Part shown: positions 1 through 8,011 of the stretch, in pieces
Layout: the number at the start of each line of letters is the position of its first letter
Position numbering within the stretch: the stretch's first letter is position 1
Assembly (NCBI RefSeq): GCF_003994485.1
Contig: NZ_RZNJ01000007.1
Location: forward strand, 86,400 to 150,399
Direction: 5' to 3'
DNA length: 64,000 nt
Origin: Arsenicitalea aurantiaca
GTDB taxonomy: Bacteria > Pseudomonadota > Alphaproteobacteria > Rhizobiales > Devosiaceae
Program-made: the position numbers and the translations under genes
The notes under the pieces: generated by a model
Seen by the model: the letters and a program-made list of their open reading frames with translations, nothing else
Told to the model about the DNA's origin: nothing
The model's database searches: none

Positions 1-782
1 TTCTCGAGGGTCTTCAGGCCGATCTCGTCACCTTCAACCAGGTGACCGACATCAACCTCCTCGCGCGTGAGGGCTTCGTTTCGGAAGACTGGCAGTCCGA
101 GTTCCCAAACAACGCCTCGCCCTATTACTCGCTACCCGCCTTCCTCGTGCGCGAAGGCAATCCCAAGGGCATCGAGGACTGGGACGATCTGGTGCGTGAA
201 GACGTGCGGGTGATCTTCCCCAATCCCAAGACCTCGGGCAATGCGCGCTACACCTATCTCGCCGCCCGCGCCTATGCCGAGGAGGCCTTTGGCGGCGACG
301 AGGCGCAGGTCGAGGATTTCCTCATCAAGCTCTTCAACAACGTTCCCGTCTTCGAAACCGGCGGCCGCGGCGCGACGACGGCCTTCGTCGAGCGCGAGCT
401 GGGCGACGTGCTCATCACCTTCGAAGCCGAAGTTCAGGGCATTCGCCAGCTGAGCCCGCAGGGCAATTACGAGGCCGTGGTGCCGAGCGTCAGCCTCCTC
501 GCCGAATTCCCGGTCGCGGTCGTCGATCGCGTCGCCGAGGCGCGTGGATCCGCCGAGATCGCCCAGGCCTATCTCGAATTCCTCTACTCGACCGAGGGCC
601 AGGAAATCCTCGCCGCCAATTACAATCGCGTCCATGACGAGGCAGTGATCGCCGCCAATGCCGATCGCTTCCCCGAAGTGCGGCTCGTCACCGTCGAGGA
701 CGTGTTCGGCGGCTGGGACCAGGCGAGCGCCGAGCATTTTGCCGATGGCGGCCTGCTCGACAGGGTGTTCCTGAACCAGTAA
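1..782 (+). CDS. Sulfate-binding periplasmic protein, 3' part (partial)
   Basis: This is the C-terminal part (about 259 residues, frame from base 3) of a periplasmic sulfate/thiosulfate-binding protein; the start lies before the window. The visible part contains family-typical stretches such as FPNPKTSGNARYTYLAA, FETGGRGATTAF and DVLITFEAE, which belong to the oxyanion-binding cleft of CysP/Sbp proteins. It captures sulfate in the periplasm and passes it to the CysT/CysW channel encoded directly downstream. It ends 66 bases before cysT, and a perfect 11-bp hairpin sits in that gap. Whether it is CysP (thiosulfate) or Sbp (sulfate) cannot be told from this part. Confidence 0.93.
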   Translation, partial: LEGLQADLVTFNQVTDINLLAREGFVSEDWQSEFPNNASPYYSLPAFLVREGNPKGIEDWDDLVREDVRVIFPNPKTSGNARYTYLAARAYAEEAFGGDEAQVEDFLIKLFNNVPVFETGGRGATTAFVERELGDVLITFEAEVQGIRQLSPQGNYEAVVPSVSLLAEFPVAVVDRVAEARGSAEIAQAYLEFLYSTEGQEILAANYNRVHDEAVIAANADRFPEVRLVTVEDVFGGWDQASAEHFADGGLLDRVFLNQ

Positions 783-805
783 GCAGCGTAACGAACCTGC
801 ACCTG

Positions 806-832
806 AAGCGGCGTGGTCCATCCACGCCGCTT
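806..832 (+). other. Intercistronic hairpin between binding-protein gene and cysT
   Basis: A perfect 11-bp stem (806-816 with 822-832) and a 5-base loop lie between the binding-protein stop and the cysT ribosome site. No T-run follows, so it looks more like an mRNA-stabilising or attenuating element than a full terminator. The same arrangement occurs at the other four binding-protein genes in the window. Confidence 0.6.
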
Positions 833-848
833 GCCTTTGGAAGGGCCG

Positions 849-1697
849 ATGGCGGCAACCGCTTCAAAAAGACGTTCGCGGCATCTGCTGCCCGGCTTCG
901 GGCTGACGCTCGGCGTCACCATGCTCTATCTCGGCATAATCGTGGTGCTGCCGCTCGTGGCGATGCTGATCAAGACCACGAGTCTCGGATGGGACGAGCT
1001 CTGGCGCATCCTCACCTCCAATCGCTCCATGGCCGCCTACCGCATCACCTTCGGGTCGGCATTCTTCGCCATGCTCTTCAATGGCGTCTTCGGTCTGCTT
1101 CTGGCCTGGGTGCTCGTGCGTTACGAGTTTCCCGGCAAGCGTTTCCTCGATGCGCTTGTCGACCTGCCCTTTGCCCTGCCCACCGCAGTCGCGGGCCTTA
1201 CCCTCGTCACCCTCTTTTCCAACAATGGCTGGTACGGGCAGATCCTCAATCCGCTCGGGCTCACGGTCAATTACACGCAGGTGGGCATCGTCATCGCGAT
1301 GGCCTTCACCTCCGTTCCCTTCGTCGTGCGCACCGTGCAGCCGGTGCTCGAGGAGGTGCAGGTCGATCTCGAGGAAGCCGCGCGCACCCTGGGCGCCACG
1401 CGATGGCAGGTCTTTGCGCGCGTCATCTGGCCCACCATCATGCCGGCGTTCGTCGCCGGCTGCGTGCTCTCCTTCGCGCGCAGCCTGGGGGAATTCGGCG
1501 CCGTCGTCTTCATCGCGGGCAATCTGCCGGGCATGACGGAGATCGTGTCGCTGCTCATCTACATCCGGCTCGACGAGTATAACTACTCCGCCGCAGCGGC
1601 CCTTGCGAGCGTGCTGCTCGTCGCGGCGTTCCTCACGCTGCTGCTCACCAATTTGCTCCAGGCCTGGCAGCTGCGTTACATGGAGCGCAGCAAATGA
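849..1697 (+). CDS. cysT: Sulfate/thiosulfate ABC transporter permease CysT (CysU)
   Basis: This 282-residue inner-membrane protein with about six hydrophobic segments forms half of the sulfate import channel, together with CysW. The ABC coupling-loop motif (EEAARTLGATRWQVFARVIWP) is near residue 175, and the CysT-typical RSLGEFGAVVFIAGN follows it. The ATG at 849 is chosen because AAGGG lies just upstream; an in-frame GTG at 813 falls inside the hairpin and is less likely. The stop overlaps the cysW start by 4 bases (ATGA), so the two are translationally coupled. Confidence 0.93.
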   Translation: MAATASKRRSRHLLPGFGLTLGVTMLYLGIIVVLPLVAMLIKTTSLGWDELWRILTSNRSMAAYRITFGSAFFAMLFNGVFGLLLAWVLVRYEFPGKRFLDALVDLPFALPTAVAGLTLVTLFSNNGWYGQILNPLGLTVNYTQVGIVIAMAFTSVPFVVRTVQPVLEEVQVDLEEAARTLGATRWQVFARVIWPTIMPAFVAGCVLSFARSLGEFGAVVFIAGNLPGMTEIVSLLIYIRLDEYNYSAAAALASVLLVAAFLTLLLTNLLQAWQLRYMERSK

Positions 1698-2521
1698 GCC
1701 ACCCGACCCGCACCGCCCGGCATGAGCGCAGCGGCCCGGAACGGGTGCTGATTGCGCTTGCCTTCGTCCTTTCGGCACTCGTCCTCGTCGTGCCCGTCGC
1801 GCTCATCTTCGCCTTCGCCCTGCGCGAGGGTTTCGGCACCTATTTTGCCAATATTCTCGAGCCCAATACGCGCCACGCCATCTGGCTCACGGTGCTCACG
1901 GCCCTGATCGTCGTACCCATCAACATGGTGTTCGGCATCTGCGCGGCATGGGCGGTGACCCGCTTCCGGTTTCCCGGCCGCAACCTCCTAATCACCATCA
2001 TCGAGATCCCGTTCTCGGTCAGCCCGATCGTTGCGGGCGTCATCTACCTCTTCCTCTATGGCGGCCAGGGGCTCCTGGGCCCGACCCTTCAGGGGGCCGG
2101 CATCCAGCTCATGTTCACGGTCACCGCGATCTTCCTCGTCAGCCTTTTCGTCACGGCGCCGTTCGTCGCGCGCGAGCTCATCCCGCTGATGTCCCAGCAG
2201 GGCAGCGAGGACGAGGAAGCAGCCCTCTCGCTCGGGGCCAATGGCTGGCAGATGTTCTGGCACGTCACGCTGCCAAACATTCGCTGGGCCCTGCTCTATG
2301 GGGCGGTGCTCTGCAACGCCCGGGTCATGGGCGAATTCGGCGCGGTGTCGGTCGTTTCGGGTTCCATCCGCGGCCAGACCAACACGCTGCCGCTACAGAT
2401 TTCCCAGCTCTTCAACGATTTCAACGTCACCGGCGCCTTCGCCGCCTCCTCCACGCTCGCCTTCATCGCGCTCGTGACGCTGATCCTCAAGGCCCTGCTC
2501 GAAGGCCGCGGCTGGCGCTGA
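1694..2521 (+). CDS. cysW: Sulfate ABC transporter permease CysW
   Basis: This 275-residue membrane protein is the second channel subunit of the sulfate importer. It has about six transmembrane segments, the cytoplasmic coupling motif EEAALSLGANGWQMF, and the CysW-typical GEFGAVSVVSGSIRGQTNTL. It overlaps cysT by 4 bases. In most sulfate operons cysA (the ATPase) follows immediately; here a 189-base gap and an MFS gene follow instead, so the ATPase must be upstream of the window or elsewhere. Confidence 0.94.
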   Translation: MSHPTRTARHERSGPERVLIALAFVLSALVLVVPVALIFAFALREGFGTYFANILEPNTRHAIWLTVLTALIVVPINMVFGICAAWAVTRFRFPGRNLLITIIEIPFSVSPIVAGVIYLFLYGGQGLLGPTLQGAGIQLMFTVTAIFLVSLFVTAPFVARELIPLMSQQGSEDEEAALSLGANGWQMFWHVTLPNIRWALLYGAVLCNARVMGEFGAVSVVSGSIRGQTNTLPLQISQLFNDFNVTGAFAASSTLAFIALVTLILKALLEGRGWR

Positions 2522-2597
2522 GCCTGCCACTTTCGTCGGATCGGCACTTTGTCCGCATTGCCCTGCGGATGGATCGCGCCTATGAGAAATCCATGAC

Positions 2598-2618
2598 AGG
2601 CGCATCCTTTTTGCGCCT
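2598..2618 (+). other. Small hairpin in the cysW to MFS gap
   Basis: A 7-bp stem (AGGCGCA with TGCGCCT) and a 7-base loop lie in the 189-base space after cysW. No T-run follows it. It may end the cysTW transcript weakly. The rest of 2522-2710 shows no gene or recognised element. Confidence 0.3.
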
Positions 2619-2710
2619 CACCCGCCAGACCTTCGGATTTCCCTTCTGAGCACGCCCCGACATACGGCCCTGATCGGCACGCCTCGCCGTCCTGCCCCCG
2701 GAGCGCAGGG

Positions 2711-3928
2711 ATGAGCGAAGAGGCCATTGCCCCGGTCAATCAGTCCGCCTTCCGCCACGGGCCGTTCCGCTGGTATTTCGGGGCGGGCCTCGTCTCGTTC
2801 ATGGGCATGTGGTTCGAAAAGGTCGCGCTCGGCTGGTTCGCCTGGGAGCTGACCGAATCCACCTTCTGGACGGGGTTCGTCGCCGTGGCCGCAACCGCGC
2901 CTGTCGGGCTTCTCGGTCCGGTCATCGGCGTTTATGCCGAGCGCTGGGACATGCGCCGCGTCTCGGTCATCCTCAACGTCGCGATGGCGATCGTCTCGGC
3001 GATCTTCTTTTACCTCGCCATCACGCCGGGGGTCTCGATCCTCCCCGTGGCTGCGCTCGCCCTCGTGCTCGGGGTGATCGGCGCCTTCTATCATCCGGTC
3101 CGTCTCGTCCTCGTCACGCAAGTCGTGCCGCGCCAATTCCTGCCGAGCGCCGTCGGGCTGATGGCGGTCGCCTTCAACCTCTCCCGCGTCATCGGCCCCG
3201 CGCTCGCCGGACTTCTCATTGCGGCGGCCGGCCTCCCGCCTGCCTTCATCGTCAATGCCGTCAGCTATCTGCCCATCGTCGCGGTGATCGCCGTCCTTCC
3301 CCTCATCACCCGCCCGCAGATCGAGCGCGTCCAATCCTCGCTCGGCGCGCAATTGCGCGACGGGCTCTCCTACGCGCTCAACGACCGGCTGATCCGCTGG
3401 TGCCTCGCCATCGTCGTCTGGTCGGCGACCATCGGCCGTGGCGCCCTCGAGATCATGCCCGCCGTCGTCGGCGGCATTCTCTCAGGCACGAGCAGCGATC
3501 TGGCCATCATCGCTTCGGCAGGCGGGCTCGGCGCCCTCGCGGCCGCCATGGGCGTGGGCATCCTCACCCCCACCACCGCCCAGATTGCGCGGCTCGCCCA
3601 ATTCCTCCTGCCGGTCACCACACTCCTCATCGTGCTCGTCGGGCTCTCGGCCAACCCGGTGCAGATGGCGATCGTCTTCTGCCTCCTCGGGCTCACCACC
3701 ACCGTCGTCGGCATTGGCTGCCAGATGATCGTGCAGCTCGAAGTGGCCGAGGCCTACCGCGCCCGCGTCCTCACCTGGTGGAGCACCGCCAATTTCGGCG
3801 GCGTCACCTTTGGCGGGCTCGTGCTCGGCTCGATCGGCGATGTCGTGCCGCTCTCTTGGGTGATGGTCGCCATCGGCATTCTGGGGCTCGGGCTCGCCCT
3901 GCCGCTGGTCGCGCGTCGGCCGCGCTGA
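2711..3928 (+). CDS. MFS transporter, EntS-like
   Basis: This 405-residue protein has about 12 hydrophobic segments and the fold pattern of the major facilitator superfamily. The first transmembrane half contains the loop GVYAERWDMRRVS, which corresponds to the MFS motif-A region between helices 2 and 3. The sequence type (GAFYHPVRLVLVTQVVPR, NLSRVIGPALAG) is that of the EntS/MFS_3 exporter group, known for enterobactin or macrolide efflux. The substrate is unknown. The start ATG has GGAGCGCAGGG upstream. It stands between the sulfate transporter and metY but is separated from both by non-coding gaps, so membership in a sulfur operon is not established. Confidence 0.8.
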   Translation: MSEEAIAPVNQSAFRHGPFRWYFGAGLVSFMGMWFEKVALGWFAWELTESTFWTGFVAVAATAPVGLLGPVIGVYAERWDMRRVSVILNVAMAIVSAIFFYLAITPGVSILPVAALALVLGVIGAFYHPVRLVLVTQVVPRQFLPSAVGLMAVAFNLSRVIGPALAGLLIAAAGLPPAFIVNAVSYLPIVAVIAVLPLITRPQIERVQSSLGAQLRDGLSYALNDRLIRWCLAIVVWSATIGRGALEIMPAVVGGILSGTSSDLAIIASAGGLGALAAAMGVGILTPTTAQIARLAQFLLPVTTLLIVLVGLSANPVQMAIVFCLLGLTTTVVGIGCQMIVQLEVAEAYRARVLTWWSTANFGGVTFGGLVLGSIGDVVPLSWVMVAIGILGLGLALPLVARRPR

Positions 3929-4005
3929 GTTGCCCTACGCCCCCTTGCGGCGCGGTGCGACCCGGCGTACCCCTCTAACCCAATCACAAAAGGAGGGAAC
4001 GCCCC

Positions 4006-5277
4006 ATGAAGCTCGAAACGCTTGCCCTGCATCATGGCTACACGCCCGAAGGCACCACCAAGGCTGCCGCGGTGCCGATCTACCAGACCACCTCATACGT
4101 CTTCGACGACACCCAGCATGGCGCGGACCTCTTCGATCTCAAGGTCCCGGGCAACATCTACACCCGCATCATGAACCCCACGACCGACGTGCTCGAACAG
4201 CGCGTCGCGGCGATGGAGGGGGGCATTGCCGGCCTCGCCGTCGCTTCGGGCATGGCGGCCATCACCTATGCCATCCAGGCGATCGCCGGAGTGGGCGACA
4301 ACATCGTCAGCGTCAGCCAGCTTTATGGCGGCACCTACAACCTCTTCATGCACACCTTCCCCCGCCAGGGCATCGAAGTGCGCATGGCCGCCGGCGATGA
4401 TTACGAGGCCTTCGACCGGCTGATCGACGAGAACACCAAGGCAGTCTTCTGCGAATCGATCGGCAACCCGGCAGGCAACGTCGTCGACATCGATAAGCTC
4501 GCCGAGATCGCCCATCGCCACGGCGTGCCGCTGATCGTTGACAACACGGTCGCCACCCCCTGGCTCTGCCGCCCGTTCGAACTCGGCGCAGACATCGTCG
4601 TTCATGCGCTCACCAAATATATCGGCGGGCACGGCAATTCGATCGGCGGCATCATCGTCGATTCGGGCAAGTTCGACTGGGTGGCCAACAAGGCCCGCTT
4701 CAAAGTGCTGAACGAGCCCGATCCCTCCTATCACGGCGTGGTCTACACCGAGGCGCTCGGGGCCGCCGCGTTCATCGGGCGCTGCCGCGTCGTGCCTCTG
4801 CGCAATACCGGTGCTGCGCTCTCCCCGCACAGCGCGTTCCTCTTCCTCATGGGCCTCGAGACGCTCGGGCTGCGCATGGAGCGCCACTGCGAGAATGCGC
4901 TCGCCGTCGCCCAGCATCTGAAATCTCACCCCAAGGTCAGCTGGGTGAACTACGCGGCCCTCCCCGACAGCCCCTATAACGCCGTGTGCCAGCGCGTCTC
5001 GGGCGGCAAGGCCTCAGGCATCGTCAGCTTCGGCATCAAGGGCGGGCGCGACGCCGGCGCGCGCTTCATCGACGGGCTCGAGATGATCTTCCGGCTGGTC
5101 AATATCGGGGATGCCAAGTCCCTCGCCTGCCACCCCGCGAGCACCACGCACCGCCAGCTCAATCCCGAGGAACTCGCCCGCGCCGGCGTGCCCGAGGATC
5201 TGGTGCGCATCTCGGTCGGCATCGAGCACATCGACGATATCCTCGCCGATATCGACCAGGCCCTCGCCAAGGCCTGA
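4006..5277 (+). CDS. metY: O-acetylhomoserine sulfhydrylase (aminocarboxypropyltransferase)
   Basis: This 423-residue cytosolic PLP enzyme of the Cys/Met metabolism family combines O-acetylhomoserine with sulfide to make homocysteine. The family landmarks are present: QTTSYVFDD near residue 28, YTRIMNPT near 52, and the PLP lysine in HALTKYIGGHGNS (Lys204). Near the end is AKSLACHPASTTHRQL, typical of this group. A strong AGGAGGG precedes the ATG by 8 bases. It links sulfate uptake upstream with methionine synthesis. No SAM riboswitch is recognised in the 77-base leader. It converges on the photolyase gene with only 9 bases between the stops. Confidence 0.95.
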   Translation: MKLETLALHHGYTPEGTTKAAAVPIYQTTSYVFDDTQHGADLFDLKVPGNIYTRIMNPTTDVLEQRVAAMEGGIAGLAVASGMAAITYAIQAIAGVGDNIVSVSQLYGGTYNLFMHTFPRQGIEVRMAAGDDYEAFDRLIDENTKAVFCESIGNPAGNVVDIDKLAEIAHRHGVPLIVDNTVATPWLCRPFELGADIVVHALTKYIGGHGNSIGGIIVDSGKFDWVANKARFKVLNEPDPSYHGVVYTEALGAAAFIGRCRVVPLRNTGAALSPHSAFLFLMGLETLGLRMERHCENALAVAQHLKSHPKVSWVNYAALPDSPYNAVCQRVSGGKASGIVSFGIKGGRDAGARFIDGLEMIFRLVNIGDAKSLACHPASTTHRQLNPEELARAGVPEDLVRISVGIEHIDDILADIDQALAKA

Positions 5278-5286
5278 TTTGGCCTC

Positions 5287-6816
5287 TCAGCGCAGCGCGC
5301 CCAGAAAGCGCGCTGCGTCGCTCTCGATCTCGGCCTTGCGCTCGGCGCTCATGCGCTCGTAGTTCTTCAGCACCACGCCCATGCGGTGATTGCGGGCAAA
5401 CCGCTCGCGATGCCGAGCGATGAAATCCCAATAGAGATAGTTGAACGGGCACGCATCGGGCCCCGCCTTGGCCTTCACGTCATAGCGGCAGCCCCGGCAA
5501 TAGTCCGACATCCGGTCGATATAGGCCCCCGACGCCGCATAGGGCTTTGAGGCCAGATACCCGCCATCGGCATGGAGGATCATGCCGACCACATTGGGCA
5601 TCTCCACCCATTCATAGGCGTCGTGATAGACGACGAGATACCATTCCTGCACCTGGCGCGGATCGAGCCCCGCGAGCAGCGCGAAATTGCCGATCACCAT
5701 CAGCCGCTGGATATGGTGGGCATAGGCGTGGTCGCGCGTCTCCCCGATCGCCTGGGCAAGGCAGTTCATCTCGGTCTCGGCGCTCCAGAAGAACCAGGGC
5801 AGCTCCCGCCGGGCCTCGAGCGCATTCAGCTCGCCATAGCCGGGCATTTTGAGCCAGTAGACGCCGCGGACATATTCGCGCCAGCCGATGATCTGGCGGA
5901 TGAAGCCCTCGACCGCATTGAGCGGCGCAGCGCCCGCGCGGAAAGCCGCCTCCGCGCGCCGACAGCAGTCAAGCGGGTCGAGCAGGCCCGCATTGATCAG
6001 CGCCGAGAGGTTTGAGTGAAAGAGCAGCGGCGCCCCCTGCCGCATCGCATCCTGATAATCCCCGTAAAGCGGCAGGGCATTCTCGATGAACCAGTCGAGC
6101 GCCCGCTCCGCATCCTCGGCCGTCACCGGATAGGCGAAGTCGGCAAGGCTGCCGAAATGCTCCCCGAACCGCGCCTCCACGAGCCTGAGCACATCCTCGC
6201 TCACCGCATCGGGCGCGAAGGCCGGCCGCGCGGGCAAATCCATGCGCGCCGGCAGGGGCTTGCGGTTCTCGGCGTCGAAATTCCAGGCGCCGCCAACGGG
6301 CTTGTCGCCCTCCATCAGAAGGCCGGTCCGCCGCCGCATCTCCCGGTAGAAATACTCCATGGTGAGCCCGCTCTTCTGCCGCTCCGCCCAGCGCGCGAAG
6401 ATGTCGGGCGGGCAGATGAAGCGGCTGTCCTCGCGGATCAGCACCGGGACGGGCATGGTCTCTGCCCAGTCCCGCATCATCGCGAGCACGCGATATTCGC
6501 CGGGCTCGGTGACGATCACCTGTTCGGGCTGGTGCCGGGCGATGGCGTCCGACAGCGCCGTCGTGAAATCCCTGGCTCCGTCTTCCTCGTCGAGCCGCCG
6601 GTAGTCGACCGTGACCCCCTCCGCCCTCAAAGCTTCCGCGAAATGCCGCATGGCCGAGAACAGGAAAGCGATCTTGCGCTTGTGATGGCGCACATAAAGG
6701 GCCTCCTCCATCACCTCGGCGATCAGCACCACGTCGGCGTCCTTGTCGAGCCCGTCGAGGCTCGAAATGCTGCGGGAAAGCTGGTCGCCGAGGATGAAAC
6801 GAAGCGTGCGGGTCAT
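5287..6816 (-). CDS. FeS-containing bacterial cryptochrome/(6-4) photolyase (PhrB family)
   Basis: This 509-residue flavoprotein is of the cryptochrome/photolyase-related family that carries a 4Fe-4S cluster and repairs (6-4) photoproducts in DNA. Four cysteines match the cluster ligands of Agrobacterium PhrB in exact spacing: one in EMNCLAQ, then 88 residues on the pair YCRGC, then 13 residues on DACPFNYL. The N-terminal antenna domain starts with LRFILGDQLS. The ATG at 6816 begins that conserved start; 24 upstream in-frame residues (to 6888) do not resemble the family. It diverges from the lacI gene. The FAD is probably bound around HHIQRLMVIGNFALLAGLDP. Confidence 0.93.
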   Translation of the reverse strand: MTRTLRFILGDQLSRSISSLDGLDKDADVVLIAEVMEEALYVRHHKRKIAFLFSAMRHFAEALRAEGVTVDYRRLDEEDGARDFTTALSDAIARHQPEQVIVTEPGEYRVLAMMRDWAETMPVPVLIREDSRFICPPDIFARWAERQKSGLTMEYFYREMRRRTGLLMEGDKPVGGAWNFDAENRKPLPARMDLPARPAFAPDAVSEDVLRLVEARFGEHFGSLADFAYPVTAEDAERALDWFIENALPLYGDYQDAMRQGAPLLFHSNLSALINAGLLDPLDCCRRAEAAFRAGAAPLNAVEGFIRQIIGWREYVRGVYWLKMPGYGELNALEARRELPWFFWSAETEMNCLAQAIGETRDHAYAHHIQRLMVIGNFALLAGLDPRQVQEWYLVVYHDAYEWVEMPNVVGMILHADGGYLASKPYAASGAYIDRMSDYCRGCRYDVKAKAGPDACPFNYLYWDFIARHRERFARNHRMGVVLKNYERMSAERKAEIESDAARFLGALR

Positions 6817-6934
6817 GGCGCGATTAGCCGTCCTCGGCAGTGCGCCCGCAACCCCTTTTTCAACACCGTGAACACCTCCCCCTATCACCCCCTTGACAAG
6901 GGCAGGCGCCGATGATCGTAATATGCCCAGCTGC

Positions 6935-6946
6935 TAATACGTATTA
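6935..6946. promoter_or_regulatory. Palindromic operator of the LacI-family regulator
   Basis: TAATACGTATTA is a perfect 12-base palindrome with the central CG typical of LacI-family operators. It lies 36 bases before the lacI start. A -35-like TTGACA sits upstream at 6893-6898, with an AT-rich -10-like stretch near 6917-6924, so binding would block transcription of lacI and the genes behind it. Autoregulation is inference. Confidence 0.7.
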
Positions 6947-6982
6947 ACAAGCCGATCAACGGCGGGATGAGGGAGGTGAGCA

Positions 6983-8011
6983 GTGTCCAAACGTCTGACG
7001 CAACGCGACATCGCCCGCATTGCCGGGGTCAGCCAGGCGACCGTTTCGCTCGTCCTGAACGGCGCGCCGAGCGCGCGTGGCCGCATTCCCGAGGAGACCC
7101 GCGAGCGCGTCAACAAGGCCATCCGCGACACCGGCTATGTCGCCGACCCCGTTGCCCGCCGAATGGTTCGGGGCCGCAACAATATCCTCGGGGTCTTCAC
7201 CTACGAACCCGCCTTTCCGAGCGCGCAGGCCGACTTCTTCACGCCCTTCCTCCTCGGCATCGAGGAGGAGGCCCAGCGGCTCGGCTATGACCTGCTGCTG
7301 CTCACGGCCGGTTCGGGCGGCCCCCACAAGAAGATCTTCCACGAGAGCAATCGCCTCCGGCTGGCGGACGGGTGCCTGGTGCTCGGTCGCGAATTCGATC
7401 GCGACGAGCTCGCCCGGCTGGTCGCCGGCGATTTCCCGTTCGTCGCCATCGGTCGTCGTGACGATGCCGGAGGGCCCGTTCCCTATGTCGGGGCCGACTA
7501 CGTCGCGGCCACCGCCGCGCTCGTCGCCCTCGCCCGGGCACGCGGTCACGAGAGGCTCGGCTATGTCGGCCCGGGCTCCGGGCCAGAGGCCACCGCCGAT
7601 CGCTGGCGCGGATTTTCCGGCGCACTCGATGGCGCGACCCTCGCCGCCCATGTGCCGGCCGATGCGCAGGATCCGGTCGAAACGCTCGACACCATCAACA
7701 CCTCCGGGGCGACGGCCGTGTTCTTCACCGAGCTCGCCGATGCGGTGCTCGTCGAGCGCGCCGCCGAAGCGCGCGGGCTCTCTATCCCGCGCGATTTTTC
7801 CATCGTCGTGCTCGGCAGTCATCTGCGCCCTAGCCATACCGGCACGGTCTTCACCTCCTACGCGATCCCGCGCGAGGAGATGGGCCGGCGCGCCACTTCG
7901 ATGCTGGCGGGCCTGCTCGAAGGCACGCCGGGCGAGCGGCAAGTGCTGCTCCAATGCGAACCCGTCGAGGGCCAGACCCTCGGCCACAACGAGAACAAGG
8001 ACCGATCGTGA
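6983..8011 (+). CDS. LacI-family transcriptional regulator
   Basis: This 342-residue repressor has an N-terminal helix-turn-helix (DIARIAGVSQATVSLVLNG, about residues 9-27) and a hinge (ETRERVNKAIRDTGY), followed by a periplasmic-binding-protein-like sugar sensor domain (about 60-335). The GTG start at 6983 is preceded by GGGAGGTGAG. It overlaps the FAD oxidoreductase start by 4 bases (GTGA), so regulator and first enzyme are co-translated. The palindrome at 6935-6946 is its likely operator. The effector is probably the sugar, or a derivative, imported by the downstream ABC system. Confidence 0.93.
   Translation: MSKRLTQRDIARIAGVSQATVSLVLNGAPSARGRIPEETRERVNKAIRDTGYVADPVARRMVRGRNNILGVFTYEPAFPSAQADFFTPFLLGIEEEAQRLGYDLLLLTAGSGGPHKKIFHESNRLRLADGCLVLGREFDRDELARLVAGDFPFVAIGRRDDAGGPVPYVGADYVAATAALVALARARGHERLGYVGPGSGPEATADRWRGFSGALDGATLAAHVPADAQDPVETLDTINTSGATAVFFTELADAVLVERAAEARGLSIPRDFSIVVLGSHLRPSHTGTVFTSYAIPREEMGRRATSMLAGLLEGTPGERQVLLQCEPVEGQTLGHNENKDRS

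Noticed and set aside
3929..4005. SAM riboswitch before metY
   Set aside because: The leader is only 77 bases and shows no SAM-II or SAM-I consensus core.
7954..8007. Earlier start of the FAD oxidoreductase
   Set aside because: It would lie within lacI; the conserved Rossmann start begins a few residues after GTG 8008.
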